Assembly: GCA_026992705.1 (NCBI GenBank)
Contig: JALWYT010000146.1
Span: 1 to 6,371, forward strand
From: Thiotrichaceae bacterium
GTDB taxonomy: Bacteria; Pseudomonadota; Gammaproteobacteria; Thiotrichales; Thiotrichaceae
DNA: 6,371 bases
Direction: 5' to 3'
How positions within the stretch are numbered: position 1 is the stretch's first letter; each line of letters starts with the position of its first letter. The notes under the pieces are model-generated. The model worked only from the letters and a program-made list of their open reading frames with translations, made no database searches and was not told the origin of the DNA. Of this stretch, positions 1 to 5,541 are shown one piece after another. The position numbers and the translations under genes were made by a program.

Positions 1-361
1 GGGATAGGCTGTGTAAATGTGTTAAGACTTGTGTGGCTAAGCGTCGCATGGCTCGATAACGTACCCGAGCAAATACTGTGTCACGCAATTCATTGAATAG
101 TGAGCTGGCGAGTCTTAATGCTCCATAGCTTAATAATAAGCCAATAGGTAAAGCAACAATAAAATTTTGCTTGGTACCAAAGCTATCAACAATAGCTTTT
201 AGGATGACAGGAACACTGACATTGGCAGCTTTTGCCAAAATCAAACATAGCAGAGCGAATAAGGTTCGAGCGATAAATTCTTTTAGATAAGGTAGAATGG
301 ATTTTAGATTATATAAATCACGCCGATTGCTATGCACCTTTTCTTCACGGATTATCAGCAT
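1..361 (-). CDS. Atm1-type ABC exporter, N-terminal part (partial)
   Basis: This is the first 120 residues of an ABC transporter that fuses a membrane domain to an ATPase domain; the rest lies beyond the left edge. The fragment holds a short cytoplasmic N-terminus, a first membrane segment at about residues 30-50, the motif VPVILKAIVD at 50-59, a second hydrophobic stretch at 67-85, and a conserved-looking block ELRDTVFARVRYRAMRR at 91-107. These match, from memory, the bacterial Atm1/HMT1 group of inner-membrane exporters, which move glutathione-conjugated metal or sulfur species. The ATPase motifs (Walker A and B, signature) are not in the window. The ATG at 361 is preceded by the in-frame stop ACC-distance upstream (TAA at 365-367 is the yggT stop and is in the same frame), so the gene cannot start earlier; a GTG at codon 9 preceded by GAAGAAAAG is a possible alternative. 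It lies 3 bases after yggT and is probably co-transcribed with proC-yggT. Confidence 0.8.
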   Translation of the reverse strand, partial: MLIIREEKVHSNRRDLYNLKSILPYLKEFIARTLFALLCLILAKAANVSVPVILKAIVDSFGTKQNFIVALPIGLLLSYGALRLASSLFNELRDTVFARVRYRAMRRLATQVLTHLHSLS

Positions 362-364
362 GGT

Positions 365-910
365 TTAGGCAAGACCATCCAGAATAATCAGCAAGATATT
401 CAATCCTAAAATAGCAATTATTGGGGAAACATCAATCATGCCAATATTGGGTACAACATTACGAATTGGGCGAAGCACAGGCTCAACTAAGCTATTTAAT
501 ATGGATGCCAGTGGATTACCGTAGCTATTGCCGAACCAACTCATCACCGCTTGCAAAATAATTGCGATAATATATAACCAAATCACGATACGCAGTAATT
601 CAATAATTGCGTAAAAAACTAAGCCAATAAAACCGACGCTTGTTCCTTGCATCAATAAAATCAAAAGTGTTTTTGTAAAAATCAGAGCAAGAGCGAGTAC
701 GACGGCTGCGGTATCTATTTTCCCCATCGCAGGAATCATACGACGCAGTGGAATTAATACGGGATTGGTAATGGTTACAATCGTTTGTGAAATTGGGTTA
801 TAAAAATCGGCTCGTGACATGGCAAGCACAAAACGAAGGATGACCGCATAGATATAGAGTGTAAAAGCGGTATCGACCAGAAATATTCCAATATTTTGTA
901 GGGTACTCAT
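365..910 (-). CDS. yggT: YggT family integral membrane protein
   Basis: A 181-residue, strongly hydrophobic inner-membrane protein with two copies of the YGGT domain. Copy one spans about residues 10-85 and contains NPVLIPLRRMIPAMGKID (49-66). Copy two spans about 100-181 and contains EPVLRPIRNVVPNIGMID (143-160). Each copy has hydrophobic helices on both sides of this amphipathic proline-rich loop. The family's role is not settled; plant relatives (CCB3/YlmG) act in cytochrome maturation and nucleoid or plastid organisation, and bacterial members have been linked to osmotic stress and ion homeostasis. I chose the ATG at 910 over a longer in-frame opening to 994 because TAAGGAG, a strong ribosome binding site, lies 9 bases upstream and overlaps the proC stop, and because the extra 28 residues would be read inside proC. 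Gap to proC is 13 bases; the pairing proC-yggT is common in gammaproteobacteria. Confidence 0.93.
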   Translation of the reverse strand: MSTLQNIGIFLVDTAFTLYIYAVILRFVLAMSRADFYNPISQTIVTITNPVLIPLRRMIPAMGKIDTAAVVLALALIFTKTLLILLMQGTSVGFIGLVFYAIIELLRIVIWLYIIAIILQAVMSWFGNSYGNPLASILNSLVEPVLRPIRNVVPNIGMIDVSPIIAILGLNILLIILDGLA

Positions 911-923
911 TTTTGCTCGCTCC

Positions 924-1760
924 TTATTTTGCCAACTCTTTTGCTCGCTGATCAGCGGCTTGCAGGGCTGTATCAAATAATTCTGGCAAACCACCGTCGA
1001 TTAATTTAGCCAGAGCTGCTTCGGTTGTACCACCTTTTGAGGTAACTTTTTTACGTAATTCTGCTGGCTTGTCACGGCTCTCAAGTGCTAATTTTGCTGC
1101 TCCTAATGCAGTTTGTAAAATCAATAGCTTAGCTTCTTCTGCTGGCAAACCGAGCTTTTCTGCGGTCGTTTGCATGGCTTCCATCACTAAAAAGAAATAA
1201 GCGGGTCCACTACCTGATACCGCTGTGACAGCATCGAGTAGCGATTCTTCTTGCATCCAAACCGTAATGCCTACAGCTCGCATAATGCTTTCGGCAAGCT
1301 CATGCTGCTCAACCGATACATATTGATTGGCATATAATCCTGTTGCTCCAGTTTGTACAAGAGCAGGCGTATTTGGCATACAGCGTACAATTGGGATTTT
1401 CGCACCTAAAATATCCGTAATATTTGCCTCTGTGATCCCTGCGGCAATGGATATAAATAAGGGCTTTTGTTGCTGGGCAATCGTTGCCAATGGCTTTAGC
1501 ACTTCGGACATAATTTGTGGTTTTACCGCAAGAATAACCACATCAACTTGATCAATGGCTTCAAGGTTATTACTTGTGGTTATAACATTCGCCCAGTTTT
1601 GTCGAATGCCATCTAACTGGCTCTCATCGGGGTCAGCGACACAAATCTGTACCTGATTATTATCCATCAGCAATCCATTAATCAGGCTACGAGCCATATT
1701 ACCACCGCCGATAAAGGTGATTTTTTTATTATCAATTAAATGTTCTAGTACTGCTGTCAA
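924..1760 (-). CDS. proC: Pyrroline-5-carboxylate reductase
   Basis: Catalyses the last step of proline synthesis, NAD(P)H-dependent reduction of 1-pyrroline-5-carboxylate to L-proline, in the cytoplasm. The 278-residue product is the usual family length. The N-terminal Rossmann fold shows the nucleotide-binding motif ITFIGGGNMARSL (14-26). AVKPQ is at 78-82 and RCMPNTPA at 126-133. The C-terminal dimerisation domain carries VSGSGPAYFF (181-190) and the P5CR signature region VTSKGGTTEAAL (239-250). The start is a TTG at 1760: GGAG lies 7 bases upstream, and no in-frame ATG occurs before Met22, which is already inside the Rossmann motif. The gene heads the proC-yggT-ABC transporter run. In many relatives yggS lies just upstream; here a degraded toxin gene does, so the promoter probably sits in that pseudogene's 3' end or in the 41 bases between. 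Confidence 0.95.
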   Translation of the reverse strand: MTAVLEHLIDNKKITFIGGGNMARSLINGLLMDNNQVQICVADPDESQLDGIRQNWANVITTSNNLEAIDQVDVVILAVKPQIMSEVLKPLATIAQQQKPLFISIAAGITEANITDILGAKIPIVRCMPNTPALVQTGATGLYANQYVSVEQHELAESIMRAVGITVWMQEESLLDAVTAVSGSGPAYFFLVMEAMQTTAEKLGLPAEEAKLLILQTALGAAKLALESRDKPAELRKKVTSKGGTTEAALAKLIDGGLPELFDTALQAADQRAKELAK

Positions 1761-1801
1761 TGTTGTTCTCCAGAATTTTAGGATAATATTCCGTAATAAA
1801 G

Positions 1802-2291
1802 TTATGGATTCAGATAATTATAAATCAAGGCTTTAAGCCCATCAGAAAGCCTAAAATTATTATCTTCCATTTATTTTACAATCTCTATTGTTTCTTGTTT
1901 TGAAATCTTATCAGTCTTTATTAATTGCAGGATAATGCCTATTAAACCAATAATGCTAATTCTAAGTGATTTTGCAATACTTCTTCCTTTCTTTTCATCT
2001 ATTAACAGAGAAAGCCCTGTTTTTTTTAGCCAAAATAATTGATTCAGCTTCTCCTCGATCCAATCGTTTAATCAGCATCTCATATAATTCATTATATTCG
2101 ATCACCTGCTTATCTATTTGAGACTGCTCAATATGTCTATTTATTATTGCCTGATGCTCTCCAGTATAGATTACTTCTTGGTACACCACATCACTAATAA
2201 TGACTTGATCAAATGGCTTAAATATAACGCCAAAATTATCAGTATCAAGCAATGCAATAAGTGTTGAGCTATCAGCAACAATAATGTTCAT
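1802..2291 (-). pseudogene. Degraded PIN-domain (DUF3368-like) toxin
   Basis: The readable start codes 98 residues (stop TGA at 1995-1997): IIVADSSTLIALL at 3-15 with the first PIN acidic residue Asp7, YQEV at 37-40 with Glu39, and DRGEAESIILA at 78-88. After Lys90 the frame breaks in a run of eight A (T8 at 2020-2027 on the plus strand). Removing one base restores TGLSLLIDEKKGRSIAKSL, the LLIDD..GR..A block expected of DUF3368-type PIN proteins. This frame then meets TAA at 1871-1873. Reading through it continues as MEDNNFRLSDGLKAL and ends at TAA 1802-1804, and FRLS is again typical of the family C-terminus. The reconstruction is about 162 residues, a normal family length. PIN toxins are magnesium-dependent ribonucleases; the 98-residue product lacks the last part of the active-site fold and is probably inactive. 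The ATG overlaps the antitoxin stop (ATGA, 2288-2291). A sequencing error could explain the frameshift but not also the nonsense codon. Confidence 0.85.
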
Positions 2292-2617
2292 AGCTGGTCA
2301 AAAACCTTTAGCTCATCCTCAATTTCACTAGGAGCATAGTCAATAACAGGCATATCCAGAGCAGCAAACATTTTACGCAGTCTAGCTTTACTGATATTAA
2401 GAAACTCAACTAATTTACCAAAGGATATTTCACCTTTTTTATAGAACTCAAAAAAGAATAGCTCTTTAACGCTTTGATTAATTAAGCCATCATCCAAAGG
2501 AAGCGTAATACCGATAGATTTACCATGTTTAGTCAAAAATACAGACTCCCCACTCTCTAAATGACGCGTCATACTTGCAGGGTTATTTTTTAAATCTCTA
2601 ATCGTTACACTGTGCAT
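2288..2617 (-). CDS. Two-domain antitoxin (Phd-like + UPF0175-like)
   Basis: A 109-residue protein placed directly before, and overlapping by 4 bases, the PIN-domain toxin remnant, which is the standard antitoxin-first order. Residues 1-40 resemble the Phd/YefM DNA-binding fold: VTIRDLKNNPASMTRHLESGE is followed by SVFLTKHGKSIGITLPL. Residues 50-105 resemble UPF0175: FFFEFYKKGEISFGKLVEFLNIS, then a helix RLRKMFAALDMPVIDY and an acidic tail EIEDEL. UPF0175 proteins are often found beside DUF3368 PIN proteins. By inference the N-terminus binds the operator and the C-terminus would bind the toxin. The ATG at 2617 has AAAGGTG 4 bases upstream. Upstream lie two palindromes that could be operator sites. 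The reading frame is intact although the partner is broken. The assignment of the two domains is by eye and not by a profile search. Confidence 0.82.
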   Translation of the reverse strand: MHSVTIRDLKNNPASMTRHLESGESVFLTKHGKSIGITLPLDDGLINQSVKELFFFEFYKKGEISFGKLVEFLNISKARLRKMFAALDMPVIDYAPSEIEDELKVFDQL

Positions 2618-2635
2618 AGTTCACCTTTAACTACG

Positions 2636-2670
2636 TTATGTGGGAACATAATAGCACTTTTTGCAAAAAG
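2636..2670 (-). promoter_or_regulatory. Candidate promoter/operator of the antitoxin
   Basis: Two palindromes lie just before the antitoxin start. TTATGT-GGGA-ACATAA (2636-2651) has perfect 6-base arms, and CTTTTTGCAAAAAG (2657-2670) is a perfect 14-base palindrome. On the minus strand a -10-like TATTAT (2648-2653) overlaps the first palindrome; no good -35 is seen at the proper distance. The layout suits autorepression by the Phd-like domain, but that is inference. Confidence 0.4.
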
Positions 2671-2712
2671 ACATGCCGTATCTGGATAACAACTTGCCCT
2701 CTATTATCCGCA

Positions 2713-3714
2713 TTAAAACTCTGACTTTAATTCACGCTGAAGTAAGGTTGAAACGGCATCAGAGGCGGCAATGCCTTGGTGAAGTATTTGATAGACTTGT
2801 TCGCAAATCGGCATTTCGATATTGGCTTTTTGGGCTAATAAGCCAATAGACTGGCTGGATTTAATGCCTTCGACTTCTTGCCCGATGGCTTTGACGGCGG
2901 CTTCGCGGGTTTCGCCTTGCCCAATGGCTAAGCCTAAGCGTCGGTTGCGTGACTGGTCATCAGTGCAAGTTAGTACAAGGTCGCCAACGCCTGATAAGCC
3001 CATGAGTGTTTCGGCTTTGGCTCCCATTTTTTGACCTAGACGGATGATTTCAGCCAAACCTCTGGTGATAATAGCGGCTCTTGCATTGGCTCCATAACCT
3101 AAGCCGTCGGATATGCCTGCTGCTATCGCTAGAACATTTTTTATTGCTCCGCCTAATTCTACGCCGATAATATCGTCACTAATATACATGCGGAAATTAT
3201 CAGCGGTAAAAGCTTTGGCAACTTCAATAGCGACTTCTTTTGAGCTAGCGGCAGCGGTCATTGCAGTGGGTAAGCCTTTGGCAACTTCTAAGGCAAAGGT
3301 GGGTCCTGAAACAACGCCGTAGTTTTGCAAATCTGGTAGTTCTTCGGTCAATACTTGGTGTAGTAACATGCCTGTATTGACTTCTAAGCCCTTGGTTGCC
3401 CAAATAATACAGTGATTATTATTTAACAAGGGTTTTAGCTGTGCGAGTAATTGCCGAAAACCGTGACTAGGGACGACAATCAATTGGTAATTTGCATAGG
3501 CGACAGCATCATCAATATTGGTGGTGCAGTTAAGATTATCAGGGAAAGGAATACCGGCGAGGTAGTAGTAATTTTCACGAGCATGATTGATAACCTCAAT
3601 ATGCTTACTATTGATATCCCATAGCAGGACATCAATATGATTGCGAGCAAGTTGTAAGGCTAATGCCGTACCCCATGAACCTGCTCCATAGATTGAGATT
3701 TTTTTTATACTCAC
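2713..3714 (-). CDS. gpsA: Glycerol-3-phosphate dehydrogenase [NAD(P)+]
   Basis: Cytoplasmic enzyme that reduces dihydroxyacetone phosphate to sn-glycerol-3-phosphate, the backbone for phospholipid synthesis. The 333-residue product is full length. The Rossmann nucleotide-binding motif is IYGAGSWGTALA (8-19). IIWATKGLE (103-111) holds conserved Lys108, GPTFALEVAKGLPTA (137-151) follows, and ELGGAIKNVLAIAAG (186-200) holds the catalytic-type Lys192. NARAAIITRGLAE begins at 210 and LSGVGDLVLTC lies after 240, both typical of the C-terminal helical domain. The start is GTG at 3714, overlapping the secB stop as GTGA (3711-3714), which points to translational coupling; only a weak AAGAAG precedes it. 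It is the last gene of the rhodanese-grxC-secB-gpsA operon. In E. coli cysE follows gpsA; here the toxin-antitoxin module does. Confidence 0.96.
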   Translation of the reverse strand: MSIKKISIYGAGSWGTALALQLARNHIDVLLWDINSKHIEVINHARENYYYLAGIPFPDNLNCTTNIDDAVAYANYQLIVVPSHGFRQLLAQLKPLLNNNHCIIWATKGLEVNTGMLLHQVLTEELPDLQNYGVVSGPTFALEVAKGLPTAMTAAASSKEVAIEVAKAFTADNFRMYISDDIIGVELGGAIKNVLAIAAGISDGLGYGANARAAIITRGLAEIIRLGQKMGAKAETLMGLSGVGDLVLTCTDDQSRNRRLGLAIGQGETREAAVKAIGQEVEGIKSSQSIGLLAQKANIEMPICEQVYQILHQGIAASDAVSTLLQRELKSEF

Positions 3715-4178
3715 GCTTCTTTTTTTTCTTCAGTATTTTCTGCTTGTTGTTCTTCTATACGTTGTGCATAAAGTGCATCAAAATTAATAGGTGATAAGTG
3801 CAACTCAGGGAAACCACCTTTAGAAACTAGGCTAGCAATGGCTTCACGACAATATGGGAATAATGAAGTTGGGCAATAGCTTGCTAATAGCTGATTTTTA
3901 TAGTCTTTTTCATAACCTACAATATAAAATACACCTGCTTGATTGACTTCAACAAGAAATGCCGTTTTATCTGCACTTTTTACTGTAACTGTAATGATAA
4001 GTTCAACTTCATAATTATTATCATCTAACGAAGTGACATTAGTATTGAGTTGTAAATTGGTTTCTGGCTGCCAATCTTGTGCAAAAATTGCAGGTGAGTT
4101 AGGTGATTCAAAAGAAACATCTTTTGTGTAAATGCGTTGAATAATAAATTGTGCTTCATCTTTAGCCTGTTCAGCCAT
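3711..4178 (-). CDS. secB: Protein-export chaperone SecB
   Basis: Tetrameric cytoplasmic chaperone that keeps precursor proteins unfolded and hands them to SecA for export. The 155-residue product is the same length as E. coli SecB. Recognisable blocks are IIQRIYTKDVSFESPNSP (12-29), the beta-strand region with QAGVFYIVGY in the middle, the CPTSLFPYCREAIASLVSKGGFPELHLSPINFDALY segment cited here only in part: FPYCREAIASL and GGFPELHLSPINFDALYAQ. A glutamate-rich tail (EEQQAENTEEKKEA) follows, in keeping with the acidic C-terminus of the family. The ATG at 4178 has AAGGT 8 bases upstream. It lies 15 bases after grxC and overlaps gpsA by 4 bases, so the three are almost certainly one transcript. 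Confidence 0.96.
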   Translation of the reverse strand: MAEQAKDEAQFIIQRIYTKDVSFESPNSPAIFAQDWQPETNLQLNTNVTSLDDNNYEVELIITVTVKSADKTAFLVEVNQAGVFYIVGYEKDYKNQLLASYCPTSLFPYCREAIASLVSKGGFPELHLSPINFDALYAQRIEEQQAENTEEKKEA

Positions 4179-4193
4179 GTTTATTTACCTTTT

Positions 4194-4463
4194 TTATTGT
4201 TGGATTCCTGATAGTAATTTATCAAGCTCCCCTGATTGGTTTGCAGCGGCTAAATCATCATAGCCACCGATATGATGTTCTCCAATAAATATTTGTGGGA
4301 CAGTATTTCTACCACTTTTTTCTTCCATTTCTTTCCAAAGAGCCTGATCACTACCAACATTAATCGCTTGATATTCAACACCTTTGCTTTTTAATAGCCT
4401 ATCTGCCCTCATGCAATAAGGACAAAACTTTGTGCGATACATCACTACCGTTGGAGTACTCAT
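4194..4463 (-). CDS. grxC: Glutaredoxin 3
   Basis: Small cytoplasmic thiol-disulfide oxidoreductase that uses glutathione to reduce disulfides and mixed disulfides. The 89-residue product has the dithiol active site CPYC at 14-17, the cis-proline motif TVP at 54-56 and the glutathione-binding GGYDD at 66-70, with QIFIGEHHIGG between. Length and motifs match the bacterial GrxC group and not the monothiol CGFS type. The ATG at 4463 lies 2 bases after the stop of the rhodanese gene, with AAGAAG upstream as a modest ribosome binding site. Operon order rhodanese-grxC-secB is the same as in E. coli. Confidence 0.95.
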   Translation of the reverse strand: MSTPTVVMYRTKFCPYCMRADRLLKSKGVEYQAINVGSDQALWKEMEEKSGRNTVPQIFIGEHHIGGYDDLAAANQSGELDKLLSGIQQ

Positions 4464-4465
4464 AA

Positions 4466-4891
4466 TTAACGCTTCTTGATTGGAAGATTAGCAGATTCCC
4501 AGCTCATGATACCACCAATAAGATTACTTACATCTGAAAATCCTGCTTTTGTAAGCTGTTTGCAGGCTGCACCAGAGCGATGCCCACTACGGCAATAAAC
4601 TAAAATAGGTTTATCTTTGTATTTATCTAACTCTGAAATACGTGAAGATAGCTGCCCTAGTGGAATATGCTTTGCTCCATTGATCATACCTTCACTAACT
4701 TCCTTGTCTTCTCGTACATCAAGTACGACTGTATCATCACGATTTAAAAGCTGCACAGCTTCATTAGTATTGACCGTTTTATATTTTCGAGTAAAACGAT
4801 CAATTTCTACTTTTATAATAAGAGCAATAATTACAGCTAGAGCAATAAAAAGTATAAGATTCGCTTTAGCAAAATCAAGATATTCAGTCAT
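4466..4891 (-). CDS. yibN: Membrane-anchored rhodanese-like protein (YibN-like)
   Basis: A 141-residue protein with one N-terminal membrane helix (about residues 12-27, LILFIALAVIIALIIK) and a cytoplasmic rhodanese domain (about 38-135). The domain shows VVLDVRED (55-62), GAKHIPLGQL (72-81) and the active-site loop YCRSGHRS with catalytic Cys100, followed by GGIMSWE. Rhodanese domains carry sulfane sulfur as a cysteine persulfide; the physiological acceptor of this group is not established, though E. coli YibN has been placed near the protein-export and membrane-insertion machinery. It is first in the operon with grxC, secB and gpsA. The ATG at 4891 has only AGGT 9 bases upstream. No convincing promoter could be picked in the 41 bases between the terminator-like hairpin and the start, though TAATAT-type sequences occur there. 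Confidence 0.92.
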   Translation of the reverse strand: MTEYLDFAKANLILFIALAVIIALIIKVEIDRFTRKYKTVNTNEAVQLLNRDDTVVLDVREDKEVSEGMINGAKHIPLGQLSSRISELDKYKDKPILVYCRSGHRSGAACKQLTKAGFSDVSNLIGGIMSWESANLPIKKR

Positions 4892-4932
4892 ATTAAATAA
4901 GACCTATGATATTATTAAATAAAGAGGAGAAA

Positions 4933-4963
4933 AGTGGACTTAAAGCATTAGGCTAAGTCCACT
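4933..4963 (-). terminator. Probable rho-independent terminator after the arsR-type gene
   Basis: Perfect 10-base inverted repeat AGTGGACTTA / TAAGTCCACT with an 11-base loop. Read on the minus strand it is followed by TTTTCTCCTCTTTATTT, a T-rich stretch, and it lies 53 bases after the stop of the ArsR-family gene. This fits an intrinsic terminator that separates the regulator from the rhodanese operon. Because it is also only about 40 bases before the rhodanese start, it could instead be an operator or an attenuator. Confidence 0.7.
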
Positions 4964-5015
4964 GTTAGATAATAGATAAGTTTTGTCAGCTTTATTAATA
5001 CATTTAATAATATAA

Positions 5016-5360
5016 TCAATGGGATACGCTGCAAAACACCTCTTGCATCATACTAATTAGTTTCAAGGTTCGTGTATCACCCACACGATAAAATACACGG
5101 TTTGCATCTTTACGTGATGACAGAACGCCTTTGTCGCGTAAAATAGCTAAATGCTGGGAAATATTACTTTGAGAGGTGCCAACATATGAAACAATATCTT
5201 GTACGCTAAACTCTTTATCACCTAATACACATAATATTTTTAATCGTAGAGGGTGAGAGATCGCTTTGAGAGAGCGAGATGCTCTTTCAACATCCTCCTC
5301 CCGAGCAAGTAAATCAGTGACAAAGTTACAGTCTTGAGATGTATTAGTTTGTGAACTCAT
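5016..5360 (-). CDS. ArsR/SmtB-family regulator, possible persulfide sensor
   Basis: A 114-residue winged-helix repressor-type protein. SLKAISHPLRLKILCVLG (30-47) is the dimer/helix start region. The helix-turn-helix reads FSVQDIVSYVGTSQSNISQHLAILRDKGVL (51-80), with recognition helix around SQSNISQHLAIL. The wing is SRKDANRVFYRVGD (82-95). It lacks the metal-site ELCVCDL motif of ArsR and CadC. Cys44 and Cys110 are 66 residues apart in the same helices as the redox cysteine pair of SqrR (Cys41/Cys107) and BigR (Cys42/Cys108), with an extra Cys11 near the N-terminus as in SqrR. By inference it is a thiol sensor of reactive sulfur or oxidants. The ATG at 5360 is the first possible start, since an in-frame TAA lies 4-6 bases upstream, and no ribosome binding site is present. 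It lies upstream of the rhodanese operon on the same strand. Confidence 0.9.
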   Translation of the reverse strand: MSSQTNTSQDCNFVTDLLAREEDVERASRSLKAISHPLRLKILCVLGDKEFSVQDIVSYVGTSQSNISQHLAILRDKGVLSSRKDANRVFYRVGDTRTLKLISMMQEVFCSVSH

Positions 5361-5396
5361 ATTTTATATATAGACTCTTTTTTTATCTGGTTTAAA
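5361..5396 (-). promoter_or_regulatory. Candidate promoter of the arsR-type gene (leaderless)
   Basis: On the minus strand TTTAAA (5391-5396) and TATATA (5367-5372) are separated by 18 bases. A -10 at this place would start the transcript at about 5360-5361, at the ATG itself. Together with the missing ribosome binding site this suggests a leaderless message. The region is so AT-rich that the match could be chance. Confidence 0.45.
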
Positions 5397-5468
5397 ATAC
5401 ATATCAGCATGAATTATGCAGGAGTAACATCAAGTTCATGCACAATATTATTATGCTTGTAAGAAATA

Positions 5469-5492
5469 ATATACTTATACACTAAAGTATAT
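5469..5492. repeat. Inverted repeat ATATACTT-N8-AAGTATAT
   Basis: Perfect 8-base arms around an 8-base spacer. The core ATACTT/AAGTAT recurs, in opposite orientation, at 5520-5525 and 5536-5541 with a 10-base spacer. The size and AT-rich dyad shape are compatible with a site for a dimeric winged-helix regulator such as the neighbouring ArsR-type protein, but it lies over 70 bases upstream of that gene's candidate -35. No binding is shown by sequence alone. Confidence 0.45.
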
Positions 5493-5519
5493 CAGTATTA
5501 CCAGCAATATAACCACACA

Positions 5520-5541
5520 AAGTATACATTTATAGATACTT
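5520..5541. repeat. Inverted repeat AAGTAT-N10-ATACTT
   Basis: Perfect 6-base arms, made of the same hexamer as the dyad at 5469-5492 but facing the other way. The two dyads are 27 bases apart, so four copies of the hexamer occur within about 70 bases. In DNA this AT-rich, one such dyad could be chance; the repetition is what makes it notable. Confidence 0.35.

Noticed and set aside
911..994. Longer yggT start at 994
   Set aside because: It would add 28 residues read inside proC; the ATG at 910 has a strong ribosome binding site and fits the family N-terminus.
1327..1551. Plus-strand ORF of 74 codons
   Set aside because: Lies wholly inside proC on the other strand and its product resembles nothing I know; it is a shadow frame.
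1828..1852. Terminator formed by AGGCTTT / AAAGCCT (7-base stem, 11-base loop)
   Set aside because: It lies in the former coding sequence of the toxin C-terminus and has no run of T on either side; kept only as a possible weak hairpin.
2020..2027. Programmed -1 frameshift in the toxin at the eight-A run
   Set aside because: The restored frame needs a +1 (or -2) shift, not -1, and a further in-frame TAA follows; mutation is the simpler reading.
2684..2709. gpsA terminator formed by GGATAA / TTATCC
   Set aside because: Short 6-base stem, 14-base loop and no T-tract after it on the minus strand, so not a convincing intrinsic terminator.
2661..3322. Plus-strand ORFs at 2661-2849, 2822-3034 and 3113-3322
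   Set aside because: They overlap gpsA antisense, lack family features and mirror its codon pattern.
4617..4922. Plus-strand ORF of 101 codons
   Set aside because: Antisense to the rhodanese gene, serine/arginine-rich product typical of a shadow frame.
5409..5462. Plus-strand 17-codon ORF starting ATGAATTATGC
   Set aside because: No ribosome binding site, no conserved features, and such short ORFs are expected by chance.
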